Of a DNA stretch of 64,000 nt, positions 25,200-34,591 are shown in pieces. Source of the DNA: Ferrovibrio sp041906005 (GTDB taxonomy: Bacteria > Pseudomonadota > Alphaproteobacteria > Ferrovibrionales > Ferrovibrionaceae). The notes under the pieces are model-generated. The model saw only the letters and a program-made list of their open reading frames with translations. It did no database searches and was not told where the DNA came from. Location: the NCBI RefSeq assembly GCF_041906005.1, contig NZ_JAYRJY010000001.1, forward strand, positions 2,604,001-2,668,000, in the 5' to 3' direction. Position 1 is the first letter of the stretch; each line of letters starts with the position of its first letter. The position numbers and the translations under genes were made by a program.

Positions 25200-26242
25200 T
25201 GCTGGCGCAGGAACCGTCCGGCCTGCCTGCGGCCCAGTTTGAACAGGCCCTGCAGGAAATCCCAGTCGACATTGTATTTGCTGGCGGCGCCCAGTTTCGC
25301 CAATTGCGTTTCGGCGTCGATGGTGTGGATGAACATCCGTTTCAGTCGACCGCCATCGTCGAAACCCGCTTCGATCATGCGGGTCACAAAGGTGATGGCG
25401 CGCATCTCGCGCACCAGGCTGGAATTGAAACTTAGCGTGTTGACGCGGTCGAGGATGGCCTGCGGCGATTTGGGTAGCGACGGGATATTCATCGGGTTGA
25501 TCTGCACAATCAGAACATCGCGGCTGTCGCAATTGTAGATTAATGGATAGATCGGCGGATTGCCCATGAAGCCGCCATCCCAGTAATGCCGCCCGCCGAT
25601 TTTCACCGCTTGGAACAGATGCGGCAGGCAGGCCGAGGCAAGCAGGGCGTCGATCGATACTTCGGTGTTGTCGAATATCTTGATCTTGCCACTCAGAACA
25701 TCAGTGGCGCAGACAAACAGCTTGACCGCCGTGCAGTCATGCAGGGCCTCGCAATCCAGGCTCTGTTGCAAAATCTTGCGCAGCGGATTGTGATCCTTTG
25801 GCCCGGTCTGATAGGGCGAGGCGATCCTGCTGCTCAGTTCCATCAGGTGGTAGCTGGGTGAATAATCAATGCCGCCCAGCTTGAACCAATGGTCCAGCAG
25901 GCTGGGGCGGAAGGGCGAAAAGCTGGCGGCATCGGCGACGCGCCGCCAGAAGTCGTGCAGGGCCTGACGGGCTTCGCTTGCGCCACCCTTGGCTAGGCCG
26001 TTTGCCAATACAGCGGCATTCATCGCGCCCGCCGATGTGCCAGAGATACCTTCGATTGCGAAACAGTCCTCTTCCAGCAGCCGGTCGAGCACGCCCCAGG
26101 TGAAGGCACCATGGGTACCGCCACCCTGAAGCGCCAGGTTGATCGGTTTGCGTCTGCGGGTGCTCCGCGCTGGTTTAACCGCGGTGGCGCGGGTTATGCG
26201 GGATTTTGGCGAGGGCGGCATTGGCGGGATGGTTACGCCCAT
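25145..26242 (-). CDS. Patatin-like phospholipase (RssA-type)
   Basis: 365 residues. Patatin motifs are intact: oxyanion GGGTHG (40-45), nucleophile GTSAG (Ser70) and the catalytic dyad Asp in WDGGFMGNPP. The family hydrolyses acyl lipids through a Ser-Asp dyad. The first 33 residues are basic (SRITRATAVKPARSTRRRK) and may bind membranes. A start at an internal Met8 is possible, because the ATG at 26242 leaves only 14 bp to the divergent methyltransferase start. It overlaps the aldolase gene tail-to-tail by 55 bp. Function not deduced from neighbours. Confidence 0.88.
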   Translation of the reverse strand: MGVTIPPMPPSPKSRITRATAVKPARSTRRRKPINLALQGGGTHGAFTWGVLDRLLEEDCFAIEGISGTSAGAMNAAVLANGLAKGGASEARQALHDFWRRVADAASFSPFRPSLLDHWFKLGGIDYSPSYHLMELSSRIASPYQTGPKDHNPLRKILQQSLDCEALHDCTAVKLFVCATDVLSGKIKIFDNTEVSIDALLASACLPHLFQAVKIGGRHYWDGGFMGNPPIYPLIYNCDSRDVLIVQINPMNIPSLPKSPQAILDRVNTLSFNSSLVREMRAITFVTRMIEAGFDDGGRLKRMFIHTIDAETQLAKLGAASKYNVDWDFLQGLFKLGRRQAGRFLRQHYDSVGRASSTDIAAKFL

Positions 26243-26256
26243 GTCAGAATGAAGCT

Positions 26257-27156
26257 ATGAGTGACACTATGCAGATTTTTGACCGCGCCGTGAAGCGGCG
26301 CCATCGTCAGCGTACGGCTTCGCAGGCGGTCGAATATGACTTCCTGCGAGCAGCAGTGGCCGACCGGCTGCTCGACCGGCTGGAGGATATCCGCCGTACT
26401 TTCCCGCTGGCGCTGGTGCAGGGCTGTGATGCCGCCTGGCTGCAGCCGCGTCTGCAGGGCCGGGGTGGAATCGAAACGCTGGTCTCGATGGACGCGGTTT
26501 CCGCCGATTCACCCCTGCATGTGGTGGGCGACGAAGAATTCCTGCCCTTTGCCGAGCGGCGGTTTGATCTGGTCATTGCGCTGCTCAACCTGCATTGGGT
26601 CAACGACCTGCCGGGTGCCCTGATTCAAATCCGGCGGGCGCTGAAACCCGATGGCTTGTTTCTGGGCGCGCTGCTGGGCGGTGCCACTTTAAGTGAACTG
26701 CGGCAATCCTGGCTGGCGGCAGAAGCCGAACTGGAGGGTGGCGTCAGTCCGAGGGTATCGCCAATGGCCGAGACGCTGGACGGCGCGGCCTTGCTGCAAC
26801 GTGCCGGCTTTGCCCTGCCGGTGGCCGACAGCGAGGTGATCCGCGTCACCTATGCCGATGCCTTCCGCCTGATGCGCGACCTGCGCGGCATGGGCGAAAC
26901 CAATGCGACACTGGGCCGCCGCAAGTCCTTCACGCGCCGGGCCACGCTGTTGCGCATGGCAGAGATCTATAAGCAGAGATTTCCTGCCGAGAATGGTCGC
27001 ATCGCTGCCGGATTCGAGGTGATCACCCTCACGGGCTGGTCGCCGCATGACAGCCAGCAGAAACCGTTGCGCCCGGGCATGGCGGCCAATCGGCTGGCCG
27101 CGGCGCTGGACACCGTGGAATACCCTCTCGGCGACCGACCGGTGCCGAAGGGCTGA
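26257..27156 (+). CDS. Methyltransferase of the NDUFAF5/BioC-like group
   Basis: 299 residues from the ATG at 26257 (or 26269); the frame starts earlier but that part overlaps the divergent gene. The opening MQIFDRAVKRRHRQRTA with DFLRAAVADRLLDRLEDI is characteristic of bacterial relatives of mitochondrial NDUFAF5, a complex I assembly factor. A degenerate SAM-binding region (LALVQGCDAAWLQPRL), FDLVIALLNLHWVNDLPG and LKPDGLFLGALLGGATL follow. Biochemical role in bacteria is not settled. Confidence 0.8.
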   Translation: MSDTMQIFDRAVKRRHRQRTASQAVEYDFLRAAVADRLLDRLEDIRRTFPLALVQGCDAAWLQPRLQGRGGIETLVSMDAVSADSPLHVVGDEEFLPFAERRFDLVIALLNLHWVNDLPGALIQIRRALKPDGLFLGALLGGATLSELRQSWLAAEAELEGGVSPRVSPMAETLDGAALLQRAGFALPVADSEVIRVTYADAFRLMRDLRGMGETNATLGRRKSFTRRATLLRMAEIYKQRFPAENGRIAAGFEVITLTGWSPHDSQQKPLRPGMAANRLAAALDTVEYPLGDRPVPKG

Positions 27157-27765
27157 TCAGCGGACTGGTTCGAACAACAGCGTCAGTATCCGGTTCAGCG
27201 CCGTATCGGCAGCGTCGCGTGCGGCCATTTCATTCTCGGCCTCGGCCAGCCACAGTACGGCTTCGTTCATGGCACCAGTCAGCAGGAAGGTCAGCGCTTC
27301 GGCGGATATCTGCCGATCCTTGGGTAATTCGGCCAAGGCTGCCTCGACCCCCTGGCGCAGGGAACCACGGCCATAGCGCCCGTCGATTTCGCGCCAGCGC
27401 TGCCAGCCGATCACCGATGGTGCATCCACCAGAAAAATCTGTCGCGCATCCGGCTGCAGGCAGGCATCCAGGAAGGCCGCACTGCCTCTGATCAGCGCAT
27501 CCAGCGGAGAAGTGGCTTGGGCCGCAGCGGCCTCGATGGCGGCCAGAACCTCGGCCGCAATGCTTTCAACCAAAGCTTCGAACAGGGCCCGCTTGTCGGC
27601 GAAGTGGTAATACAGCGCGCCGCGCGTGACACCGGCTTCCCGTACCACATCTTCCGTTCCGGTTTCGGCATAGCCCCGGGCCGCAAACAGCCGTCGTGCC
27701 GTGGCGAGCAGGGCGGCCCGCGTCGCGGCATGTTTTTCAGCCTTGGTCTGCTTCTTCTCTTGCAT
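27157..27765 (-). CDS. TetR-family transcriptional regulator
   Basis: 202 residues. N-terminal HTH at about residues 12-58 (AALLATARRLFAARGYAETGTEDVVREAGVTRGALYYHFADKRALF) is a textbook TetR domain; the C-terminal part (DAPSVIGWQRWREID) resembles AcrR/NemR-type ligand domains. A perfect 8-1-8 inverted repeat lies 1 bp before the start codon, so it is probably autoregulated. The divergent VOC gene is the likely target. No efflux gene is adjacent. Confidence 0.92.
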   Translation of the reverse strand: MQEKKQTKAEKHAATRAALLATARRLFAARGYAETGTEDVVREAGVTRGALYYHFADKRALFEALVESIAAEVLAAIEAAAAQATSPLDALIRGSAAFLDACLQPDARQIFLVDAPSVIGWQRWREIDGRYGRGSLRQGVEAALAELPKDRQISAEALTFLLTGAMNEAVLWLAEAENEMAARDAADTALNRILTLLFEPVR

Positions 27766-27782
27766 ACATACAGCCTGTATGT
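27766..27782. promoter_or_regulatory. TetR autoregulatory operator
   Basis: ACATACAGCCTGTATGT, an inverted repeat of two 8-bp arms around one base. It sits between the TetR start codon (27765) and the divergent VOC gene. This position and symmetry are typical for AcrR/NemR-like sites. Confidence 0.8.
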
Positions 27783-27879
27783 TTATGTCTGCCTCAGCCG
27801 CCGCTGTCCAGTCCTACTCGGCGGCGAATCATCCAGCCCGACCGTCCAGTCCGGGATCATGCAGGAAAGGAGCCCCGAC

Positions 27880-28314
27880 GTGAAACCGACCAGTTATTAC
27901 CCGGTGATCTGTACTGCCAAGGTGGCGGAAACCGCAGCCTTCTATTGCCGCCATTTCGGCTTTGCTCCAGCCTTCGAGAGCGACTGGTACGTGCATCTGA
28001 CCAGTCAGGCCGACGACCGCGTCAACCTCGCCATTCTGGATCATGCCCATGCCACCATTCCGGCAGGATTCCGCAAGTCCGTGCAGGGCCTGTTGATCAA
28101 TTTCGAGGTCGAGGATGTGGACGGCGAATATGAGAAGGCGAGGGCCGCCGGCCTGGATATCCGGCTGGATCTGCGCGACGAGGACTTCGGCCAGCGCCAT
28201 TTCATCCTGGCCGATCCCAGCGGCGTGCTGGTCGACGTGATCAAACCGATCCCGCCTTCAGCCGCGTTCGCCGCGCAGTATGATGCGTCAGTGCTGGAAA
28301 AGATCGGCGGCTAG
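27880..28314 (+). CDS. VOC/glyoxalase-fold protein
   Basis: 144 residues from GTG at 27880, with AGGAAAGGAG ending 7 bp upstream; an ATG at 27859 is the alternative. One VOC module pair: YYPVICTAKVAETAAFYCRHFGF (beta-alpha start with the AxFY motif), VDGEYEKARAAGLDI and FILADPSGVLVDVIKP. The vicinal-oxygen-chelate fold covers glyoxalase I, bleomycin/fosfomycin resistance and dioxygenases. Divergent from TetR across its operator, so it is the probable regulated target. Its stop overlaps the MutT stop by 4 bp on the other strand. Confidence 0.85.
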   Translation: MKPTSYYPVICTAKVAETAAFYCRHFGFAPAFESDWYVHLTSQADDRVNLAILDHAHATIPAGFRKSVQGLLINFEVEDVDGEYEKARAAGLDIRLDLRDEDFGQRHFILADPSGVLVDVIKPIPPSAAFAAQYDASVLEKIGG

Positions 28315-28772
28315 CCGAGCAGGTCGCGCAGCATCGCCACCAGCGGGACATCGGCCGGCGGCATGGGCAGTTCACCCATCTTGACCGGCCGCACCCATTT
28401 CATCGCCTGGCCTTCGCGCGGCTGGGGCTGGCCCACCCAGCGCCGACAGACATACAACGGCATCAGCAGGTGGAAATCCTCGTAGGCGTGGCTGGCGAAG
28501 GCAAACGGCGCCAGGCAGGCAGCAGAGATATCGAGATGCAGTTCTTCATGCAGCTCGCGGATCAGGGCTGCTTCCGGTGTTTCGTTGGGCTCGACCTTGC
28601 CGCCGGGAAATTCCCACATGCCGGCCAGCTTCTTGCCCTCGGGTCGCTGGGTCAGCAGAACGCGACCATCGGTGTCGACCAGTGCCACCGCCACCACCAG
28701 CACCACAGGTTTGGGCGCCAGCAGGGCCGCGGAATCGCCGGGGCAGAGTGCGTCAGCTTCGGTAGTCGGCAT
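28311..28772 (-). CDS. mutT: 8-oxo-dGTP diphosphatase (MutT, Nudix)
   Basis: 153 residues. Nudix box GGKVEPNETPEAALIRELHEELHLD is complete (G-x5-E-x7-REL-x-EE), preceded by LAGMWEFPGG, so it fits MutT-type sanitising hydrolases that remove 8-oxo-dGTP. The gene overlaps the end of argJ by 20 bp and is thus the last gene of the parvulin-argJ-mutT unit. The convergent VOC gene overlaps its stop by 4 bp. Confidence 0.9.
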   Translation of the reverse strand: MPTTEADALCPGDSAALLAPKPVVLVVAVALVDTDGRVLLTQRPEGKKLAGMWEFPGGKVEPNETPEAALIRELHEELHLDISAACLAPFAFASHAYEDFHLLMPLYVCRRWVGQPQPREGQAMKWVRPVKMGELPMPPADVPLVAMLRDLLG

Positions 28773-29988
28773 TGATATCGATATAGCCGTGCGTCAGGTC
28801 GCAGGTCCACACCCGTGCCGTGCCTTTGCCGACACCGACATCGACGGCGATGCGCACGTCGCTGCCCTTGAAATGCTTGGTGGCATAGGCGTCGTCATGG
28901 TCGGCGCGCACCATGCCGTTTTTCGTCACCGGCTTGTCGCCGATCTTGATCACCAGCTTGTCGCGGTCGGCCGGTTCGGCCGACTTGCCCACAGCCATCA
29001 CGATGCGGCCCCAATTGGCATCGGCACCGGCAATCGCGGTCTTCACCAGCGGCGAATTGGCGATGGCGCGGGCAATGATGCGCGCGGACGTGTCGGTCTT
29101 GGCGCCAGTGACATCCACAGTCACCAGTTTCTGGGCGCCTTCACCGTCGCGCGCCACCAATTGCGCCAGTTCGGCCATCACTTCGGTCAGCGCGCGGCGG
29201 AAATCGGCCAGCCGCTTGTCGCTCGCCTTGGCTACCGGTGCATTGCCGGCTGCGCCCGTGGCGAACAGCAATACGGTGTCCGAGGTGGAGGTGTCGCCAT
29301 CAACCGTCAGGCAGTTGAAGCTTTGGTTATTGGCATCCTTCAACAGCGCTTGCAGCGTGGTGGCTGCAAGTTTCGCGTCGGTCACGAAAAAGGCCAGCAT
29401 GGTTGCCATATCCGGCGCGATCATGCCCGAGCCCTTGCAGAATCCGTTGATCGTCACGGTCTTGCCGTCGATCTTGCAGCGTGCCGTGGCCAGCTTGGGG
29501 AAGGTATCAGTGGTCATGATCGCCTTGGCGGCGCCGGTCCAGGCGTCGGCTGACAAAGCCTTCTTCATCTTGGGCAACTGTGCCACGATCTTTTCCGCCG
29601 GCAGAATCTGCCCGATCACGCCGGTCGAGGCCAGATAGACGTCATTGGCCTTGCAGCCTATGGCTTTTGCGGCGCCATCGGCAGTGGTCTTCACGGCCTT
29701 GGCGCCGGCCTTGCCGGTAAACACGTTGGCAATACCTGCATTCACCACCAGGGCACGGGCGGCGCCCTTGGGCAGGATCTTGCGGCACCATTCCACCGGC
29801 GCACCGGGCATGGACGAGCGTGTGAAGACGCCGGCCACCGTAGTACCGGCGGCAAATTCGATCAGCAGCAGGTCGTCACGGCCCTTGTAGCGCATGCCGG
29901 AATGGCCGGTTGTCAGGCGGGCGCCGGCCACCGGCGGCAGGGTCGGGTATTTTTTCGGCGCCAGCGGCGAAACCGGATGCGCGGCCAT
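28753..29988 (-). CDS. argJ: Bifunctional ornithine acetyltransferase/N-acetylglutamate synthase
   Basis: 411 residues from the ATG at 29988; a longer open frame runs back into the parvulin gene. ArgJ features: ARALVVNAGIANVFTG, the autocleavage motif LASTGVIGQ with the Thr nucleophile that splits the precursor into alpha and beta chains, IMTTDTFPK and DVTGAKTDTSARIIARAIANS. It recycles the acetyl group in arginine synthesis and may also make N-acetylglutamate. Lies 31 bp after the parvulin gene and overlaps mutT. Confidence 0.95.
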   Translation of the reverse strand: MAAHPVSPLAPKKYPTLPPVAGARLTTGHSGMRYKGRDDLLLIEFAAGTTVAGVFTRSSMPGAPVEWCRKILPKGAARALVVNAGIANVFTGKAGAKAVKTTADGAAKAIGCKANDVYLASTGVIGQILPAEKIVAQLPKMKKALSADAWTGAAKAIMTTDTFPKLATARCKIDGKTVTINGFCKGSGMIAPDMATMLAFFVTDAKLAATTLQALLKDANNQSFNCLTVDGDTSTSDTVLLFATGAAGNAPVAKASDKRLADFRRALTEVMAELAQLVARDGEGAQKLVTVDVTGAKTDTSARIIARAIANSPLVKTAIAGADANWGRIVMAVGKSAEPADRDKLVIKIGDKPVTKNGMVRADHDDAYATKHFKGSDVRIAVDVGVGKGTARVWTCDLTHGYIDINADYRS

Positions 29989-30019
29989 GCAGTCTGTCTC
30001 CAGTCGTCTTTCGGCTTTT

Positions 30020-30895
30020 TTACTGTTTCTTGGGGGCGGGTGCGATGGCGGGCAGCTTACCGGCTGGCGGCTGCCAGTCATACTGCTCGATCTTGGCATC
30101 CTTGCGCAGGTCGGCAACGGTCTTTTCCACCACTTCGTTGCCCATAATCTCGTAGACTTGGCTGCGCACATCCTCGAATTTCGGCGCTTCGGCCTTGCGG
30201 CGGGCCTCAACCTTGATGATGTGCCAGCCGAACTGGGTTTGCACCGGCGTTTCGGTTACCTGCCCGGGCTGCAGCTTGAAGGCGGCCTCGGCAAATTCCG
30301 GCACCATCTTGTCCTTGGTGAAGAAGCCCAGATCGCCACCGGTCGCTGCCGTGGGGCCGGTCGAACGCTTCTTGGAGACATCAGAGAAGTTCGCGCCCTT
30401 CTTCACTTCATCCAGGGCAGCCTTCGCATCGGCCTCACTGGCGGTCAGGATGTGGCGGGCATGCACCTCTTCCTGCGGCGGCTGCGCCTTGATCAGCTCC
30501 TCATAGCGCGCCTTTAGCTTGGCCTCGGTCAGTTCTGTCTTCAGTTTCCGGTCGAGATAGGCCTGCTGCAGCACCTGCTCACGCGCGTTCTGCAGTTGTG
30601 CCTTCACGGCCGGATCGTCGGCCAGCTTGGCTTTCTCTGCGGCCATGCCGAGCAGCTTGCGCGCGGCCAGTTCATTGACCAGGCCGGGTAGCAGCTGTTC
30701 GATCGGGATCTGGTTCATCGGGGCCGGCAGTTGGCTATAGAATTCCAGCACGGCGGAACGGGTGATCGGCTGGCCGTTCACACGGGCGACCACCGGATCG
30801 TCACCGGCCGTCTTGGCCGGTTGAGCCTGAGCGAAGGTGCTGCCGACGGCAACCAGGGCGACGGCAAGCAGGGAAGCGCGGAAAGAACGGATCAC
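30020..30895 (-). CDS. Periplasmic parvulin-type peptidyl-prolyl isomerase
   Basis: 291 residues from a GTG at 30895, which leaves a normal signal peptide (VIRSFRASLLAVALVAVGSTFAQA); an in-frame ATG at 30934 would add 13 residues with no ribosome site. The N-terminal SurA-N-like helical region (VVARVNGQPITRSAVLEFYSQLP) is followed by a parvulin domain: VHARHILTASEADAKAALDEVKKGANFSDV and GDLGFFTKDKMVPEFAEAAF...FGWHIIKVE. It would assist folding of exported proteins. Upstream of argJ-mutT. Confidence 0.88.
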   Translation of the reverse strand: MIRSFRASLLAVALVAVGSTFAQAQPAKTAGDDPVVARVNGQPITRSAVLEFYSQLPAPMNQIPIEQLLPGLVNELAARKLLGMAAEKAKLADDPAVKAQLQNAREQVLQQAYLDRKLKTELTEAKLKARYEELIKAQPPQEEVHARHILTASEADAKAALDEVKKGANFSDVSKKRSTGPTAATGGDLGFFTKDKMVPEFAEAAFKLQPGQVTETPVQTQFGWHIIKVEARRKAEAPKFEDVRSQVYEIMGNEVVEKTVADLRKDAKIEQYDWQPPAGKLPAIAPAPKKQ

Positions 30896-30985
30896 GGAAG
30901 GCTCGCTGAAAACGTGGATCGGGGCGCCGAGCATACGCTTTTTGCCGTGGCGGACAAGGTGCCGGAGTGTCGATAAAGGCCCGGA

Positions 30986-33460
30986 TTATGCGCCTTCGGC
31001 GGCAATCGTGGCCAGTTCCTGGCGAAGGTCGGCAATCAGGGCCTTGCTCACCGCCAGATTGGCGGCTTCGCGGTCCAGCACCAGGGTAAAGGCTTTCAGC
31101 TTAAGCGCCTTGCGGTCGACCAGATCATCCCGGTCGCGGCCAAGGGCCGAATCGCAGACGATGTCAATCAGCCGATCGATGGCGTGCAGCCGGCCCCAGA
31201 GATAGTCGTTCTCGCGGTGGGCGCGGCTGAAGAAGCCGCCGAAGCGGCCAAGATTCACACCTTTCAGTGTATTGCCGCGGCGGATCGCCACGGCATCCTC
31301 GGGGCTGATGCGGTCGATCTTGATCTCGTTGAATTCGCCCAGGTCGCGCCAGTTGGTGATGGTGAAGGTGAGTACGTCCCAGAACGGAAAGCCGATGTAG
31401 CTGACCAGCAGGTCGCGCCGCGCCGCCGAGCTCCAGTCTTCGGGCAATACCTGTGCGAACAGCGCGTCCAGTCCATCGGTGGTGCGATCCAGGTCGATAT
31501 CGCGGCCCAGCGCATCTATGGCGGCGTCGATGGCAGTCAGATTGGTGTCTGCGAATGCAACGGCATCCTGCTCGATATGCTCGGCCTGCTTCAGGTCTAT
31601 GCGACGGAAGAACAATGCCTTGATGGCATCTTTCGTGGCGGTGGCCATGCCGTTGCCATCGTCGAAACGACGGAGCGTCTCCTGAGCCTCATAAAGTGCG
31701 CGCTTCATGCCATCCAGCCGTTCGGCCTGCAGGCCCCGATGCTCGGGTTCGCCCAGCTTGCCGTATAGCTGGTTCAGGCGCTGTACCAGAAACCGCACGC
31801 GGCGCTGCCGGAACGAGACATCGAAGCGCAGCAGGAACCGCACCCAGGCCGGCAGGGCATGTGGTGCCGTCCCCGGTGCGGCCCGCTCGAAACGGGCCGC
31901 CGTGTGGCAGACCTGCCGGTCCTGCGCCCAGTGGAGCAGGGCGTGACGGGTCCATTGCGCCTCGGCCGACCGTTCGCCGTGGCCGCAGGCATTGCAGACC
32001 AGCTTGCCGACAAAATCGAGCACGGCGCCCAGTTTCAGCCGTACATAACCCTCATAGGCAAAACCCGCTTCGCGTACGGCGCGTTCGCTGGCCTGCAAGC
32101 GCCAGAGACGGATTTCGCTTTCGCTTAAAGCGGCATCCAGGTTCTGCGGCGCACTTTCGGCCACCAGTTGTGCGATCTGCGGCTGGGTAGCATCGATCAC
32201 GCCGCGCAGATGGCGCACCCGTTCGTTGAAACGGCTCACCCAGATCAGTTCATCGGCGATCGGTTCGTTGCGCGGAATGTCGCTGAGCGAGCCTTTCAGG
32301 ACGCGGAAAAAACCGGGCACCCGGCCGGTTGGCGGCGGCGGTGGTCGCATCGGCTGCGGATCGATATAGACCAGACGGCGATCGACCTCGCGGTAGGCAG
32401 GGCGGCCGCGGATCGCTTTCATGGCGGCGGCAAAGGGCTTGTTGGCCAGCACGCCGCCATCGACAAAGGAGGTCAGTTCCGGGTCCAGGCCGGCTTTAAG
32501 GTAATCGTTGAAGTTGCGCTGTACGAAGTCGGCTTTCGTATCCCAGTGGCGGCTCTGCTCGGCCAGCAGCCGGTCGACGTCGCCCAACTGCGCCGGCGGG
32601 AAGGCGCCGGGGAAAGCCGAAGTGGCGCGACCGGCGAAAGCCAGGCCGGGTGCTTCGCTGCGAGCGAAGTCGGAATGTTCTTCCCCGCTCGACCAGCGCC
32701 GGTAGGCGAAACGCAACACGTGGCGATGCTCGCGGTCGCGCACGAAGGGCGGATCGTGAATCGGGATATGCTGCTGGAATCCGTAGAAATCGGTGAGCGT
32801 GACAAAAAGGTCGAGGGCCAGATTGGTCGGCATCAGCGAGGCGCCGGCATGATCGGGCTCGCCCATCGCTTCCAATCCGGCCAGCAACTGGCGCAGCAGA
32901 TGCTGGCCATCAAAAGGCGGCTGGAACCAGCGCGAACGGGTGAACAGCGACAGCTTGTCGAGGATTTCCGTATCGCCGAGCATCAGGCGGCCGAAGCGCG
33001 AGCGCGAAGCCAGCCACAGAACGGGCCGCATATAGGCCTTGCTCCAGGGATTGGCACGTTTCTCGGGATCGAGCAGGCGCGAGACATCGGCTTCGTTGAG
33101 CCAGAGATTGCGGAAATGGTCGATGCGCAGGTCATGCGCCAGTGCGCGACCGAGGATGATGCCGTTGATGCCGCCGGCCGAGGCGCCGGCAATCACATCC
33201 ACCACGACGCGCAAATCGACATGTTTGCCGAGTTCCTGCAGTAATTCGAAATAGGCGTGTTCGCTGTCGTATTCGGTGTCGCCCGGGCGGATGTTGTCGG
33301 CAAAGCGGGCCGTGGCGCGAGCCTGACCCTTGGGCAGTTCGTGATAGGCGCGCGAGGCGCGCACCAGCTTCAGGATTTCCTTCACTACGCCATGCATGTA
33401 GATGGCGAGCGAAACGCCACCGAAGCAAACCAGGGCGAGGCGTAATTCCTTTTCCTGCAC
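30986..33460 (-). CDS. Large patatin-like protein (DUF3376 family)
   Basis: 824 residues from GTG at 33460 (GGGGGG about 10 bp upstream; the ATG upstream at 33571 lacks a site). Begins ELRLALVCFGGVSLAIYMHGV, the DUF3376 patatin start. The nucleophile motif is GASAGG, and a DGGVLANKPF supplies the Asp. A long C-terminal helical region (DUF3376) has a Cys/His patch CNACGHGE. Family members are lipases or acyl hydrolases of unknown physiological role. This is the second patatin of the window and shares little with the 365-residue one. It has a wide gap to both neighbours, so it is probably monocistronic. Confidence 0.88.
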   Translation of the reverse strand: MQEKELRLALVCFGGVSLAIYMHGVVKEILKLVRASRAYHELPKGQARATARFADNIRPGDTEYDSEHAYFELLQELGKHVDLRVVVDVIAGASAGGINGIILGRALAHDLRIDHFRNLWLNEADVSRLLDPEKRANPWSKAYMRPVLWLASRSRFGRLMLGDTEILDKLSLFTRSRWFQPPFDGQHLLRQLLAGLEAMGEPDHAGASLMPTNLALDLFVTLTDFYGFQQHIPIHDPPFVRDREHRHVLRFAYRRWSSGEEHSDFARSEAPGLAFAGRATSAFPGAFPPAQLGDVDRLLAEQSRHWDTKADFVQRNFNDYLKAGLDPELTSFVDGGVLANKPFAAAMKAIRGRPAYREVDRRLVYIDPQPMRPPPPPTGRVPGFFRVLKGSLSDIPRNEPIADELIWVSRFNERVRHLRGVIDATQPQIAQLVAESAPQNLDAALSESEIRLWRLQASERAVREAGFAYEGYVRLKLGAVLDFVGKLVCNACGHGERSAEAQWTRHALLHWAQDRQVCHTAARFERAAPGTAPHALPAWVRFLLRFDVSFRQRRVRFLVQRLNQLYGKLGEPEHRGLQAERLDGMKRALYEAQETLRRFDDGNGMATATKDAIKALFFRRIDLKQAEHIEQDAVAFADTNLTAIDAAIDALGRDIDLDRTTDGLDALFAQVLPEDWSSAARRDLLVSYIGFPFWDVLTFTITNWRDLGEFNEIKIDRISPEDAVAIRRGNTLKGVNLGRFGGFFSRAHRENDYLWGRLHAIDRLIDIVCDSALGRDRDDLVDRKALKLKAFTLVLDREAANLAVSKALIADLRQELATIAAEGA

Positions 33461-33530
33461 GAAATGTTTCCCCCCGGCAGCCGTCACATCGAATCGGCCT
33501 GCCCAAGTGTGCCTTGGGCAGGCGGACGGC

Positions 33531-34493
33531 TCAAGCGGCAGTTGTATGCAGTAGGGCTTCGGCCGCTTCACCCAGGCAGGCGTCGCCCTCAGGCATCAGG
33601 CCGGCGAAATTCGGCCAGGCATGGGGCAGGCCATGCCACAGGCGCAGGTTGACCGTTACACCTGCTTCCCGGGCCCGCTCGGCCAGCCGCAATGTGTCGT
33701 CGCGCAGCAACTCACTGTCGCTGACATGCAGGACTAACGGCGGCAGGCCGGCGAGGCTGCCGTAGAGCGGCGAGACGAGCGGATCGGTCCTGGATGCCTT
33801 CCCGGCATAGAGATCGGCCGCGAAATGAATCTGGGCCGGCATGAACCAGGCGCAGCGTTCGATATTCTCCTGCATCGCCGTGCCGCTGCCGGCCAGATCG
33901 GTCCAGGGCGAGAAGAGGGCCGCCGCCGCCGGCAGGGACAGGCCCTGCTGCTTGCAGGCCAGCATCAGCGAGAGTGCCAGTCCGCCACCGGCGGAATCGC
34001 CGGCCAGCCAGATACGGTCGGGCCGGTAGCCCTGCGCCAGTAGCCAGCGCCAGGTGCGCAGGGCATCCTCCAGCGCGGCCGGGAAGGGATGTTCGGGCGC
34101 CAGCCGGTAATCCAGCGCGAAGACCGCAACGCCCAGCCGTTTGGCCAGTCGCGCGGTGATGGCGCGATGGGTGCGCGGTGCACCGCAGATAAAGCCGCCA
34201 CCATGCAGGTACAGCATGGCGCGCCCCCGCCGCGGCTGTTCCGGTCGCAGCCATTCGCCGCGCAACCAGTCGCCATCCTGCATGTGCTTGACGCGTTCGG
34301 CCTTCACGCCAGCCGGCAGGCGCGCACGGGTGAAGGCGAACATCAGCCCGCGCAGCAGCGGGATATCCGCGCGGTTGACCTTGCGCGGTTTGATCAATTG
34401 TCGCAGGCCGCGGGCGATCAGCCGCGCCTGCAGGCTGGGCGTGTCGTGCAGATGGGGCGGGGGGCGAGCGTGAATGGTGCGGCGGCGCAGCAT
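33531..34493 (-). CDS. Alpha/beta hydrolase, hormone-sensitive-lipase-like esterase
   Basis: 320 residues. HGGGF motif (LYLHGGGFICG), nucleophile GDSAGGGLAL, catalytic Asp region LVLHVSDSELLRDD and His in WHGLPHAWPNF form a full Ser-Asp-His triad of the HSL family (family IV). The family hydrolyses short-chain esters. It begins with an Arg-rich stretch (MLRRRTIHARPP). Runs in the same direction as the DUF3376 patatin, 70 bp upstream. Substrate unknown. Confidence 0.9.
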   Translation of the reverse strand: MLRRRTIHARPPPHLHDTPSLQARLIARGLRQLIKPRKVNRADIPLLRGLMFAFTRARLPAGVKAERVKHMQDGDWLRGEWLRPEQPRRGRAMLYLHGGGFICGAPRTHRAITARLAKRLGVAVFALDYRLAPEHPFPAALEDALRTWRWLLAQGYRPDRIWLAGDSAGGGLALSLMLACKQQGLSLPAAAALFSPWTDLAGSGTAMQENIERCAWFMPAQIHFAADLYAGKASRTDPLVSPLYGSLAGLPPLVLHVSDSELLRDDTLRLAERAREAGVTVNLRLWHGLPHAWPNFAGLMPEGDACLGEAAEALLHTTAA

Positions 34494-34591
34494 GCGGGCG
34501 ACCTTAACCAGCCGTGAGGACCATCACAACCTTGCGTAAAGCGGTTCGGCGCCTTGCCGGGGCCGGCCGGGCGTCGTAAACCGGACCGGTC

